Assembly: GCF_905220705.1 (NCBI RefSeq)
Contig: NZ_CAJNAT010000007.1
Span: 186,001-250,000, forward strand
From: Paraburkholderia domus
GTDB taxonomy: Bacteria > Pseudomonadota > Gammaproteobacteria > Burkholderiales > Burkholderiaceae
Reading direction: 5' to 3'
DNA: 64,000 bases
The first letter of the stretch is position 1. Each line of letters starts with the position of its first letter. This document shows, in pieces, positions 8,476 to 17,242 of this stretch. The position numbers and the translations under genes were made by a program. The notes under the pieces are model-generated. The model did not search any database. It was not told the origin of the DNA and was given only the letters and a program-made list of their open reading frames with translations.

Positions 8476-9036
8476 TTAGGCAAACGAATAGAACACCCGG
8501 AACGCAACCTTACGCTCGGCCCAGAACTCGGACGCTTCGCGGAACACATCCAGTAGCGTCTCGCGCCCTTCCTTGTCGAACTTCTGCGCGACCGGCAGCT
8601 GCTCGAGCACGATGACGAATCCGGGCTGCGCGCCAGCCTTGTGAACCAGATCGGTCAGGCAATCGTAGAGCGCGTCGTAATTCTTGCCGAAATGCTTCGG
8701 AAACAGGAACGACGTAGCAATGGTCTCCAGCACTTCCTGTTTGGACTGAGCATTCGCGCAGTACGCGTACAGAAAATGCTGGCCAAGTTGATTGGCTTCG
8801 TCAGCGAGATCCTGCACGCGAAACGCGCGGATCGACTGTACGATGTTCGGTCGTACGGTCTTGAAAAGACTCATGGGCTCCTCGTTCGAAGAAAGCACAG
8901 TGCTGGCTTCGCTCTGGTTATCCCGGCCTTGGTCGCCGGCGCGCATCCGCATGACGCGCTGGAACAAATTGCCGTCGCCGGCCGCGAAAAGATCCGTCGC
9001 GACTCCGGAGTCGTGCGCGTAGACGTTGTCGCTCAT
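8476..9036 (-). CDS. Barstar-family ribonuclease inhibitor
   Basis: The C-terminal 100 residues are a barstar domain: an alpha/beta protein that plugs the active site of extracellular guanyl ribonucleases in the cytoplasm. The hallmark FPKHFGKNYDALYDCLTDL helix with the Asp/Tyr pattern is present, followed by GFVIVLEQLP and the FREASEFWAE helix. With the ATG at 9036 the protein has 186 residues, longer than barstar (about 90). An in-frame ATG at 8874 has the better ribosome-binding site (GAGGAG five bases upstream) and would give a 132-residue protein. It lies directly downstream of a secreted ribonuclease gene, the expected toxin partner. Confidence 0.85.
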   Translation of the reverse strand: MSDNVYAHDSGVATDLFAAGDGNLFQRVMRMRAGDQGRDNQSEASTVLSSNEEPMSLFKTVRPNIVQSIRAFRVQDLADEANQLGQHFLYAYCANAQSKQEVLETIATSFLFPKHFGKNYDALYDCLTDLVHKAGAQPGFVIVLEQLPVAQKFDKEGRETLLDVFREASEFWAERKVAFRVFYSFA

Positions 9037-9052
9037 GCCGTTCATCCCGATG

Positions 9053-9469
9053 TCATTCAACAATACGATTAAAACTGGTGTAATGGTCGTCCGAGTAGTA
9101 ACAGTTGTCGATCCGCTGTAGCGGACCTCCGCAGACGATACGACGCGCCCCGCGGTTTCGTGAACGAGGCGTGGGAACGGTGTATTCGTGGTAATAGCCG
9201 CGCCGATGCGGCGGCAGCAACCGTTCGCGATTGCCGAATACGATGCCGTCCTTCTCATACGGGTAAGGCCCGCCCGCGGCAATCAAGTTCAACGTATTGA
9301 CCGCTTCGCGCGGCAACTGCGCCGCCACGATGGTGCCCTGCACCTGTGCTTGTGGTTCGGCGGGTGCCGTGTAGTCGCGCGCAAACGCGCCAGGCACGGA
9401 GCCCGATAAAGCGCAGAGCGTCAAAGCACCGATCAGCACGCCTTTAATGCGCTGCCACTTGCGTGCCAT
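9053..9469 (-). CDS. Secreted guanyl-specific ribonuclease, RNase Sa/barnase class
   Basis: A 138-residue protein with an N-terminal signal peptide (basic start, hydrophobic core about 10-24, likely cleavage after AFA near 31). The mature part closely follows microbial N1/T1-class ribonucleases such as Streptomyces RNase Sa: LPREAVNTLNLIAAGGPYPY, then the catalytic Glu95 in YYHEYTV, Arg106 and Arg110 in RGARR, and His129 in DDHYTSF. All catalytic residues are therefore present. It should cleave RNA after guanosine outside the cytoplasm. The adjoining barstar gene begins within 20 bases of its stop, so production and self-protection appear coupled. Confidence 0.88.
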   Translation of the reverse strand: MARKWQRIKGVLIGALTLCALSGSVPGAFARDYTAPAEPQAQVQGTIVAAQLPREAVNTLNLIAAGGPYPYEKDGIVFGNRERLLPPHRRGYYHEYTVPTPRSRNRGARRIVCGGPLQRIDNCYYSDDHYTSFNRIVE

Positions 9470-9649
9470 GAATCAAGGTTCCCCGCTGTTAGATCACGAG
9501 TTTGACGACCATGAAAGTCGTAAGGGTATCGCTAAAACCCCACAGAATCAACGTTCACCGGACAGGCAAAAGCTTCCAATCGCGCGGAAAAGAGCCACGG
9601 AACAGGCTTTGACGACTTTTGACAGAATATTTAGCCTGCGCGAGCTAAA
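9470..9649. other. Intergenic region upstream of the ribonuclease
   Basis: No convincing gene. It includes two spaced TTGAC-type hexamers (TTGACG at 9609-9614 and TTGACA at 9619-9624) on the plus strand, but no -10 at the right distance was found. The ribonuclease promoter on the minus strand must lie here; I could not pick it out. Confidence 0.4.
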
Positions 9650-9837
9650 ATTAACTTGATGACGCAAATGGGGATGGTCCCAGACCCGCAGGGCGCCCGT
9701 TGCGCTGCCCATTTCCTGTAGTGAAAGCCTTGCAGTTCCTGCAGTCTCTCGGAGGCAGAACGGTCTCATTCAGCTTTTTTAGGGTGGCAATCCCCTGTTC
9801 ACCCGCAGGCGTGCCCATTGCGGGCACGCCTTTTTTT
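9650..9837 (+). ncRNA. Candidate structured small RNA
   Basis: About 190 bases without a convincing protein gene, ending in a strong plus-strand intrinsic terminator although no plus-strand gene lies upstream. Several self-complementary elements are visible: AAATGGG (9666-9672) pairs with CCCATTT (9708-9714); TGCAG-TTC-CTGCA lies within a GCCT...AGGC enclosure near 9727-9760; and GGGTG pairs with CACCC near 9782-9804. A 20-codon reading frame starts at 9659 (MTQMGMVPDPQ...), which could be a leader peptide. It does not resemble 6S, SRP, tmRNA or RNase P RNA. The start is approximate. Confidence 0.4.
9808..9837 (+). terminator. Rho-independent terminator of the candidate small RNA
   Basis: GGCGTGCCC-ATTGC-GGGCACGCC (9808-9830) is a 9-bp perfect stem followed by seven T residues on the plus strand. 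The minus strand has no T run after the stem, so it does not obviously serve maeB. Confidence 0.8.
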
Positions 9838-9884
9838 GCATGGCGCTTTAGTCACGACGCCACGCTTCAGCCCCTGATCAAGGA

Positions 9885-12179
9885 TCAGCGGGCCGCGATC
9901 ACATCCGCCACCAGCAGCGCCGTCATGTTGACGATACGGCGCACCGTGGCCGAAGCCGTCAGCACGTGTACCGGCTTGGCCGCGCCAAGCAGCATCGGAC
10001 CAATCGCGATGTTGTTGCCCGCGGCGGTCTTCAGCAGGTTGTACGAGATGTTGGCCGAGTCGATGTTCGGCAGCACCAGCAGGTTCGCGTCGCCTTCGAG
10101 CGTCGAGTCGGGCAGCACTTCCCGGCGCAGATTCGCGTCGAGCGCGAGGTCGCCGTGCATTTCACCATCCACTTGCAATTCCGGCGCACGCTCGCGCAGG
10201 ATCGCCAGCGTGTCGCGCATTTTCTGCGCGGTCGGCGCATTGCTCGAGCCGAAATTCGAATGCGACAGCAGCGCGACCTTCGGCTCGATACCGAAGCGGC
10301 GCACTTCCTCCGCTGCCATGATCGTGATCTCAGCAAGCTGCTCCGGCGTCGGATCGACGTTCACGTGCGTATCGACCAGGAAAATCTGGCGATTCGGCAA
10401 CACCAGCGCGTTCATCGCCGCATAGACCTTCGCGCCTTCCTTCTTGCCGATCACCTGATCGATGAAATGCAGGTGGCGATGCGTGGTGGACACCGTGCCG
10501 CAGATCATGCCGTCCGCCTCGCCCTTTTCCACCATCATCGCGCCGATCAGCGTGGTGCGGCGACGCATTTCGAGCTTCGCCATCTGCTCGGTGATGCCCT
10601 TGCGGGACATCATCTTGTGATAGTCCTGCCAGAAATCGCGGTAACGCTCGTCGTGGTCGGTGTTCACAACCATGTAGTCCTGCCCCGCGACCAGACGCAG
10701 GCCGTAACGCGCGATGCGCTGTTCAATCACCGCCGGACGGCCGATCAGGATCGGCTTTGCGAGCTTTTCGTCGACGATGATCTGCATGGCGCGCAGCACG
10801 CGCTCTTCTTCGCCTTCCGCGAATACGATGCGCTTCTTCTCCGGCTCGACGCTGCGCGCCAGCTGGAAAATCGGCTTCATGGTCGTGCCGCTGTGATACA
10901 CGAACTGCTGCAGATGCTGTTCGTATGCGTCCATGTCCTCGATCGGACGCTCGGCGACGCCTGAATCCATCGCGGCCCTCGCCACCGCCGGCGCGACCTT
11001 GACGATCAGGCGCGGGTCGAATGGCTTCGGAATCAGATAGGCCGGACCAAACGACAGATCCTGAATGCCGTACGCCGTCGCGACGATATCGCTCTGCTCC
11101 TGGCGCGCCAGTTCGGCAATCGCATTGACCGCGGCGATTTCCATTTCCCGCGTCACCGTCGTCGCGCCCGCATCCAGCGCGCCGCGGAACAGGAACGGGA
11201 ACACCAGCACGTTGTTCACCTGGTTCGGATAGTCCGTGCGGCCCGTGCAGAGCACGGCGTCCGGACGCACTTCGAGCGCCAGTTCCGGCAGGATTTCCGG
11301 GGTCGGGTTGGCCAGCGCCAGGATCAGCGGCTTGTCAGCCATCTGCTTGACCATGTCCTGCTTCAGCACGCCGCCAGCCGACAGGCCGAGGAAAATATCC
11401 GCGCCGCCGATCGCCTCAGCGAGCGTGCGCGCGTCGGTTTCGCGTGCGAAGCGTTCCTTGTCCGGGTCCATCAGTTCGACGCGGCCCTTGTAGACCACGC
11501 CGGCCAGGTCGGTGACCGTGATGTTTTCGAGCGGCAGCCCGATGTCGACCAGCAGATCCAGACAGGCCAAGGCCGCCGCCCCCGCGCCGGACGACACCAG
11601 CTTGACCTTCTTGATGTCCTTGCCGACTACCTTCAAACCGTTGGTGATCGCTGCCGCGACGACGATGGCCGTGCCGTGCTGGTCGTCGTGGAAGACCGGA
11701 ATCTTCATGCGCTTGCGGCATTCGCGCTCGACGATGAAGCAGTCCGGCGCCTTGATGTCTTCCAGGTTGATACCGCCGAAGGTCGGCTCCAGCGCGGCGA
11801 TCACCTCGACCAACTTGTGCGGATCGGACTCGTTCAGCTCGATATCGAACACGTCGATGCCGGCGAACTTCTTGAACAGGACAGCCTTGCCTTCCATGAC
11901 CGGCTTCGAGGCAAGCGGCCCGATGTTGCCCAGACCCAGCACCGCGGTGCCGTTCGTGACGACGCCGACCAGGTTGCTGCGCGCGGTGAAGCGAGCGGCG
12001 TTCAGCGGGTTTTCGACGATTTCCTCACACGCGAACGCGACGCCAGGCGAGTACGCCAGCGCGAGGTCACGCTGGTTGATCATCTGCTTGGTCGGGGCGA
12101 TCGCGATCTTCCCGGGGGTCGGGAACTCGTGATAATCGAGGGCGGCTTCGCGAAGTTTGGTATTGACGGGAGTCGACAT
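9885..12179 (-). CDS. maeB: NADP-dependent malic enzyme (malic enzyme-PTA fusion)
   Basis: A 764-residue protein that decarboxylates malate to pyruvate with NADP. The N-terminal malic enzyme part (about 1-430) contains AYSPGVAFACEEI, the NGTAVLGLGNIG stretch, VFHDDQHGTAIVVAAA and the Rossmann region LVSSGAGAAALACL. The C-terminal part (about 435-764) is a phosphate acetyltransferase-like domain (MMVEKGEADGMICG, SHSNFGSSNAPTAQKM), regulatory rather than catalytic in characterised MaeB. I chose MSTPVNTKLRE at 12179, the usual family start; an ATG at 12224 would add 15 residues. It is divergent from thiL. Confidence 0.94.
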   Translation of the reverse strand: MSTPVNTKLREAALDYHEFPTPGKIAIAPTKQMINQRDLALAYSPGVAFACEEIVENPLNAARFTARSNLVGVVTNGTAVLGLGNIGPLASKPVMEGKAVLFKKFAGIDVFDIELNESDPHKLVEVIAALEPTFGGINLEDIKAPDCFIVERECRKRMKIPVFHDDQHGTAIVVAAAITNGLKVVGKDIKKVKLVSSGAGAAALACLDLLVDIGLPLENITVTDLAGVVYKGRVELMDPDKERFARETDARTLAEAIGGADIFLGLSAGGVLKQDMVKQMADKPLILALANPTPEILPELALEVRPDAVLCTGRTDYPNQVNNVLVFPFLFRGALDAGATTVTREMEIAAVNAIAELARQEQSDIVATAYGIQDLSFGPAYLIPKPFDPRLIVKVAPAVARAAMDSGVAERPIEDMDAYEQHLQQFVYHSGTTMKPIFQLARSVEPEKKRIVFAEGEEERVLRAMQIIVDEKLAKPILIGRPAVIEQRIARYGLRLVAGQDYMVVNTDHDERYRDFWQDYHKMMSRKGITEQMAKLEMRRRTTLIGAMMVEKGEADGMICGTVSTTHRHLHFIDQVIGKKEGAKVYAAMNALVLPNRQIFLVDTHVNVDPTPEQLAEITIMAAEEVRRFGIEPKVALLSHSNFGSSNAPTAQKMRDTLAILRERAPELQVDGEMHGDLALDANLRREVLPDSTLEGDANLLVLPNIDSANISYNLLKTAAGNNIAIGPMLLGAAKPVHVLTASATVRRIVNMTALLVADVIAAR

Positions 12180-12431
12180 AAGGCGGGCTTCTAAGGGCGG
12201 ATTAGAATAGATGTTCGACGGCATTGTAGCCCCAATTGCCGGCTCAATTCCTTCAATACGGGTACAACTGCCGCGACTGAAACATAGCGAAAGGCGGACG
12301 CGGCGCGCTTAAGGCCGGCCACGAATTGAACAGGCGTTGAATGCGAATGGCGTGTTTACCCGCGAGCATCTCCGTACAATGCGCGCCGTTAGGGACTTTT
12401 TGTTGCACTTACCCGCTCACCTACTGCCACC

Positions 12432-13430
12432 ATGCTCTCCGAGTTTTCGCTGATCGATCGCTTCTTCGCCCGCCGCGCAGCCGCCGCGCCGTCCCGTACT
12501 GCAGAAGGCGAACTCGGCATTGGCGACGATTGTGCGCTGCTCGCGCCGCGACCCGGAGAAATGCTCGCGATATCGACGGATATGCTGGTAGAAGGCCGCC
12601 ATTTCTTTCCCGATATCGATCCCGAGGCGCTCGGTCACAAGGCACTCGCGGTGAACCTGTCGGACCTGGCCGCCATGGGTGCGCGACCGCAAGCATTCAC
12701 CCTGGCGTTTTCCTTGCCAAAGGCCGACGAGGCGTGGCTGACCGCCTTTAGCGATGGCCTCTTCGCGCTGGCTGAGCGCTACGGCTGCGATCTGATCGGC
12801 GGCGACACGACCGGTGGGCCGTTAAATCTGTGCATCACCGTGTTCGGCAGCGTGCCGCCGCAAGCCGCGCTGCGCCGCGACGCCGCGCAACCCGGCGACG
12901 ACATCTGGATCTCCGGCACGCTCGGCGACGCCCGCGCGGGCTTGGGCGTGCAACGCGGCGAGTGGTCGGCCGATGCCAGCGACACTGCGACGTTTCGTCG
13001 CGCCCTCGAGCGTCCGGAGCCGCGCGTCTTCCTCGGTCTCGCGTTGCGAGGCATCGCGCATGCCGCGCTCGATCTATCGGACGGGCTCGCCGGCGACCTG
13101 CTGCACATCCTGGAGCGCTCGACGATGCGCGCCACCGTCGACATCGACGCAGTGCCGCGTTCGGCCGCGCTGCGCCGACTCCCACCCGAGATCCAGCAGC
13201 GCTGCACGCTGGCCGGCGGCGACGATTACGAACTGTGCTTCACCGCACCGATTGCCGCGCGCGCCAAGGTCGAAGCAGCGAGTCGCGAGGTAGCGGTGCC
13301 GGTCACCCGCATCGGTACAATAAGCGCTCTCCAAATAGCGGCCGACCGCCCGGCGATCGCCTGGCGCGATGCCGCCGGTGCGCCGCTCACTCTGACGTTG
13401 CAAGGCTTCGACCACTTCCATGCAGACTGA
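12432..13430 (+). CDS. thiL: Thiamine-monophosphate kinase
   Basis: A 332-residue ATP-dependent kinase making thiamine diphosphate from thiamine monophosphate. It starts with the family pattern SEFSLIDRFF, then has GIGDDCALLAPRPGE, STDMLVEGRHF with metal-binding Asp, and the AVNLSDLAAMGARP segment; GGDTTGGP and DLSDGLAGDLLHI follow. Length is typical. Its last 11 bases overlap the start of pgpA, so the two are translationally linked. Confidence 0.94.
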   Translation: MLSEFSLIDRFFARRAAAAPSRTAEGELGIGDDCALLAPRPGEMLAISTDMLVEGRHFFPDIDPEALGHKALAVNLSDLAAMGARPQAFTLAFSLPKADEAWLTAFSDGLFALAERYGCDLIGGDTTGGPLNLCITVFGSVPPQAALRRDAAQPGDDIWISGTLGDARAGLGVQRGEWSADASDTATFRRALERPEPRVFLGLALRGIAHAALDLSDGLAGDLLHILERSTMRATVDIDAVPRSAALRRLPPEIQQRCTLAGGDDYELCFTAPIAARAKVEAASREVAVPVTRIGTISALQIAADRPAIAWRDAAGAPLTLTLQGFDHFHAD

Positions 13431-13992
13431 TCCCCCGCTGGTCCCCGCCGACGATCTCGTCGGCCATTCGCAGCCCAACGCGTCCGGGCCGCGCGCGCCG
13501 CGTCCCCAGCCACGCCGCGCCACCGCGCGTTTCATGTTGTCGCATCCGCTGCACATTCTGTCGCTGGGTTTTGGCAGCGGCTTGTCGCCGGTTGCGCCGG
13601 GCACGATCGGCACGCTGTTCGCATGGGCATCGTTCGCCGTCCTGAGCCGTTACCTGACCGTGATCGAGTGGGGCGCGCTCATTGTTGCGGGCTTCTTCGG
13701 CGGCATTGCGATTTGCGGCTTTACCGCGAAAAAACTGGGTACTGACGATCCGTCGCCCGTCGTCTGGGACGAAATCATCGCGTTCTGGCTGGTGCTGCTG
13801 ATGGTCACGCCGGTCACGCTGACCGGACAGTTCGTCGCATTTATCGTATTCCGCTTCTTCGACATGGTGAAACCTCCGCCAATCGGCTATTTCGACCGCC
13901 GACTGAAAGGTGGCTTTGGCATCATGTTCGATGACCTGGTCGCCGCGTTTTTCACGCTGCTCGTGATCGCGCTCTGGCGCATGTCGGTTTAA
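13420..13992 (+). CDS. pgpA: Phosphatidylglycerophosphatase A
   Basis: A 190-residue inner-membrane phosphatase producing phosphatidylglycerol. After a polar Arg/Pro-rich start (about 1-35) come LGFGSGLSPVAPGTIGTLFAW, a DDPSPVVWDEIIAFWLVL segment with conserved acidic residues, and FRFFDMVKPPPIGYFD, followed by a C-terminal hydrophobic helix. These are the PgpA signatures. It overlaps thiL and is followed by pncC, a common operon order in beta-proteobacteria. Confidence 0.93.
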   Translation: MQTDPPLVPADDLVGHSQPNASGPRAPRPQPRRATARFMLSHPLHILSLGFGSGLSPVAPGTIGTLFAWASFAVLSRYLTVIEWGALIVAGFFGGIAICGFTAKKLGTDDPSPVVWDEIIAFWLVLLMVTPVTLTGQFVAFIVFRFFDMVKPPPIGYFDRRLKGGFGIMFDDLVAAFFTLLVIALWRMSV

Positions 13993-14081
13993 CCGTTGAG
14001 CGCTGGCCGGCGCTGGCCGGGCTTCGCGCACCGGCTGCCGGCTGCCTCCTGCAGCAGTTCCCCGTTTTCCGGATTGACGCC

Positions 14082-14582
14082 ATGCCTACCGATTCCGTGG
14101 TTCACCAGCTCGCGATTCGCGTGAGCAACCGCCTGCGCGACGAACGCCTGATGCTCGTCACCGCCGAATCCTGCACAGGCGGCATGGTGGCGACCGCGAT
14201 CACCGATATTTCCGGCAGCAGCGGCTGGTTCGAGCGCGGCTTCGTTACGTATTCGAATCAGGCGAAGTCCGAAATGATCGGCGTACCGGCCGACCTGATC
14301 GAAAAGCACGGAGCGGTCAGCGAACAAGTGGCGCGCGCCATGGCCGAGGGCGCACTGCGCAACAGCCGCGCGCAGGTGTCGCTGTCGATTACCGGCGTCG
14401 CCGGCCCGGGCGGCGGCACGGACGCCAAGCCGGTCGGCATGGTGTCGTTCGGCTGGAGCAATCGGCTGCATACGTCGGTGGAGACCAAGGTCTTCAAGGG
14501 CGACCGCGAGAAGATCCGCGTGCATGCCGCGGCGCACGCGCTGCGCGGCCTGCTGGCCTTGCTCGACGAGCGCGAACATTAA
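14082..14582 (+). CDS. pncC: Nicotinamide-nucleotide amidohydrolase (CinA C-terminal type)
   Basis: A 166-residue stand-alone CinA C-terminal domain that deamidates nicotinamide mononucleotide in pyridine nucleotide recycling. Signatures are VTAESCTGGMVATAITDISGSS, the FVTYSNQAKSEM stretch, VSEQVARAMAEGAL and SITGVAGPGGGTDAKPVG. The N-terminal molybdopterin-binding-like half of full CinA is absent, as usual for PncC. It is the third gene of thiL-pgpA-pncC. Confidence 0.93.
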   Translation: MPTDSVVHQLAIRVSNRLRDERLMLVTAESCTGGMVATAITDISGSSGWFERGFVTYSNQAKSEMIGVPADLIEKHGAVSEQVARAMAEGALRNSRAQVSLSITGVAGPGGGTDAKPVGMVSFGWSNRLHTSVETKVFKGDREKIRVHAAAHALRGLLALLDEREH

Positions 14583-14614
14583 CTTCCGGTTCAGAACCTG
14601 AGACGCTGCTCCCG

Positions 14615-15136
14615 ATGCCCAAAACGTCTACTTCACACGCAGCCAAAGACGCGTTGATCCACCGCTTCGATCTGAAGCCGCATCCGGAAGGCGGATTTTT
14701 CAGCGAAACGTATCGGTCCGCGGAGTCCGTACGCCGCGACGACGGTTCAACGCAGACGCGCTCCGCGTCCACCGCGATTTACTACCTGCTCTGTGACGGC
14801 GCGCATTCGGCGTGGCATCGGATCAAGTCCGACGAGGTCTGGCATTTTTATGCCGGCGAGCCATTGAACGTCCACGTGCTCGACGAAGCGGGCTCGCTGA
14901 TTACGCACAAGCTGGGCAATGCGTTGACGCATTCGGATGCCGTGTTTCAGGCCGTGGTGCCTGCAGGTCTGTGGTTTGCTGCGGAATGCGTGGACCCCGC
15001 GACGTTTGCGCTGGTGGGCTGCACGGTGGCGCCGGGCTTTGAATTCAGCGAGTTCGAGCTGGCGGATATCGAAGCCCTAAAGGCCGGCCATCCGCAGCAT
15101 GCGACGTTTATCCAGCGGCTGAGGCCTGCTACCTGA
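14615..15136 (+). CDS. Cupin-superfamily protein (DUF985/Cupin_5)
   Basis: A 173-residue single-domain cupin. It starts with a polar stretch, then LKPHPEGGFFSETYRS, STAIYYLLCDGAHSAWHRIKSDEVWHFYAGEPLNVHVL (cupin motif 1 with His and Glu), QAVVPAGLWFAAE and APGFEFSEFELAD at the end. This layout marks the DUF985 family, whose substrate is unknown; some relatives bind sugars. It lies 32 bases after pncC and may be transcribed with it. No function is claimed. Confidence 0.82.
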   Translation: MPKTSTSHAAKDALIHRFDLKPHPEGGFFSETYRSAESVRRDDGSTQTRSASTAIYYLLCDGAHSAWHRIKSDEVWHFYAGEPLNVHVLDEAGSLITHKLGNALTHSDAVFQAVVPAGLWFAAECVDPATFALVGCTVAPGFEFSEFELADIEALKAGHPQHATFIQRLRPAT

Positions 15137-15237
15137 CCAGCATCGACAGAAGGCAGAGGCTCGGGCCAGCCGTCTGACCAGCCCGAACAAAAACCGCAGC
15201 CGATTCAAAGGCCGTCTTTCACGACGACCACCCTCTA

Positions 15238-16053
15238 TCACCGAAACGCATTGATCCGGTCACGCGTCTCCATGGCGGCCTTAGCTGCGGCCTCAGCGAA
15301 ATCGTCGCCCTTGCCGGCGTAGATAATCGCCCGCGACGAGTTGATCAACATGCCCGTGCCGTTCGCCGTACGGCCGGCGTTCACCGTCGCCTGAACATCG
15401 CCGCCTTGCGCGCCGATGCCCGGAATCAGCAGCGGCATATCGCCGACGATTCCACGCACCACCTCGATTTCCTTCGGGAAGGTCGCGCCGACCACAAGAC
15501 CCAATTGGCCGCTCGCGTTCCACTTGTCCGCCGCCAGTTGCGCGACGACCTGGTACAGCGGACGCCCGCCCGTTTCCAGAAACTGCAGATCCGAACCGCC
15601 CGGATTCGAGGTCCGGCACAGGACGATCACGCCCTTGCCTGCGTGCTCCAGATACGGCTCGATAGAATCGAAGCCCATATACGGATTCACCGTCACCGCA
15701 TCCGCCTGATAGCGCTCGAACGCTTCGCGCGCGTACTGCTCGGCCGTGCTGCCGATGTCGCCGCGCTTCGCATCCAGAATCACCGGCAGGCCCGGATGGT
15801 TCGCATGAATGTGCGCGATCAGCTGCTCGAGTTGGTCTTCCGCGCGATGGGCGGCGAAGTACGCGATCTGCGGCTTGAACGACGACGCATACGGTGCGGT
15901 CGCGTCGACGATGGTGCGGCAGAAGTCGAAAATCGCCTCAGGACGGCCCGCGAGCGCGCCTGGGAATTTGCTGGGCTCAGGATCGAGGCCGACGCACAGC
16001 AGCGAGTTCGTGCGCTGCCAGGCGTCGTTGAGTGTCTGGATGAAATTGGACAT
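15238..16053 (-). CDS. pyrF: Orotidine 5'-phosphate decarboxylase (type 2)
   Basis: A 271-residue enzyme for the last step of UMP synthesis. It has the type 2 signature VILDAKRGDIGSTAEQYA with catalytic Asp-Lys-Asp residues, an N-terminal LCVGLDPEPSKFP, VTVNPYMGFDSIEPYL, VLCRTSNPGGSDLQ and LLIPGIGAQGGDVQAT near the phosphate-binding end. Length fits the type 2 group, which is common in beta-proteobacteria and actinobacteria. It is convergent with the cupin gene. Confidence 0.95.
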   Translation of the reverse strand: MSNFIQTLNDAWQRTNSLLCVGLDPEPSKFPGALAGRPEAIFDFCRTIVDATAPYASSFKPQIAYFAAHRAEDQLEQLIAHIHANHPGLPVILDAKRGDIGSTAEQYAREAFERYQADAVTVNPYMGFDSIEPYLEHAGKGVIVLCRTSNPGGSDLQFLETGGRPLYQVVAQLAADKWNASGQLGLVVGATFPKEIEVVRGIVGDMPLLIPGIGAQGGDVQATVNAGRTANGTGMLINSSRAIIYAGKGDDFAEAAAKAAMETRDRINAFR

Positions 16054-16189
16054 GGTGAGTCTCGCGGCGAGCCGATAGCGGAAGAGGCGGGTATTTTACC
16101 CGTCCTGCGCGGTAAGCCGCGGCCACGCGTCATACCGGTTCGCGCCGGCGCGTGGCGAGTGCGCCGTGCCGCTCCGCCCTGCTCGCCGG

Positions 16190-17242
16190 CTACTGTCGCC
16201 GTCGCGACCCGCGCGTGCCCGGCATCGAGCGCAAACCCGTTCGCTCGACGGTGAAGCGGAACGTGCGCGTCAGGCGCTCGCCGTGACGCAGCATCGTCAT
16301 CCCGTTCTCACACGCGCCGCCTGCCAGATTTACCGCGTTGATTGGATGATCGACCGGCTCGAAGCAGAAGAAGTCTTCGCCCGGCGGCGTATACAACACG
16401 TAATAATCGGCTTCGGCGGCGATATTCAGCAACAACCTCCGCTTCGGCCACACCACCGCCGCCTGCCCGCTCCAGCCCGTGAACGCGTGATTGACAATAA
16501 TTTCCGGCAGCGGATACGCCACGCCGAATTGCCACGCGGGCGGCGCCGGCACGTGACGCACCGGCAGCCAGTCGTCGCCGGAGAGCCACAGGCCGCCGGC
16601 CGCCGCAGACAGTTCGGTATCGGCGTCACGCACGAAAAATGGATGCACGCCCAACCCGAAAGGCAGCACCTCGCGACCGGCATTCTCGATGTCCAGCGTG
16701 ATGACGAGCGTCGGACCGTCCAGCGCATAGGTTTGCGTCGCGCGGAACGCGTACGGTTTGCCGTCGTGGCGATCGAGCGTCAGACGTACATTTTCGCGGT
16801 CCGACTCCGCGACCTGCCACGCGGACAGCCAACCGTCGCCATGAATCGGCAAGGGTTCGTCGGCGCGATTTTGCGGCACCTCGACACGCCGCCCCGCCAC
16901 ATTGAAATGACCGCCGCCGATCCGGTTCGAATAGGGCAACAGCGGATAGCAGGCCAGCTGGTTCGGCTGGGTATCGGCCGCGACATGACGGCAGCGCCGG
17001 AAAATCGGCGTGAGCGCGCCGTCGTTGCGCCAGTCGAAACGGGTGACGCCGCCGCCGAGCGTCGGCGCGACGTCGAGTCGCAAATGCGCGTTGGCAAGCG
17101 TGATGCAAGCGAGTTCGCCGCCGCTCGTCTCACCGACCGCAACCGCAGACGTACTGGGACCCGGATGCACCGGATTGGCCGCCGCGTTGAGTCGCGCGCG
17201 TCGGCTCTGGGAAGAAGCGGAAACAGGATTCGCAACAGTCAT
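16190..17242 (-). CDS. Aldose 1-epimerase
   Basis: A 350-residue galactose mutarotase-like beta-sandwich protein. Key elements are LACYPLLPYSNRIGGGHF with the substrate-binding Arg, PIHGDGWLSAWQV with the conserved His, LPFGLGVHPFF with the second His, and EDFFCFEPVDHPINAVN with the catalytic Glu. The ATG at 17242 has GGAG six bases upstream and is preferred over the ATG at 17254. It closes the sugar cluster and would interconvert anomers before oxidation to the lactone. The exact sugar is not fixed by sequence. Confidence 0.85.
   Translation of the reverse strand: MTVANPVSASSQSRRARLNAAANPVHPGPSTSAVAVGETSGGELACITLANAHLRLDVAPTLGGGVTRFDWRNDGALTPIFRRCRHVAADTQPNQLACYPLLPYSNRIGGGHFNVAGRRVEVPQNRADEPLPIHGDGWLSAWQVAESDRENVRLTLDRHDGKPYAFRATQTYALDGPTLVITLDIENAGREVLPFGLGVHPFFVRDADTELSAAAGGLWLSGDDWLPVRHVPAPPAWQFGVAYPLPEIIVNHAFTGWSGQAAVVWPKRRLLLNIAAEADYYVLYTPPGEDFFCFEPVDHPINAVNLAGGACENGMTMLRHGERLTRTFRFTVERTGLRSMPGTRGSRRRQ

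Noticed and set aside
9609..9651. Sigma-70 promoter for the candidate small RNA (TTGACA at 9619, TAAAAT at 9646)
   Set aside because: The spacer would be 21 bases, too long for a normal promoter.
9650..9837. 6S, SRP or tmRNA gene
   Set aside because: None of the conserved core sequences of these RNAs is present.
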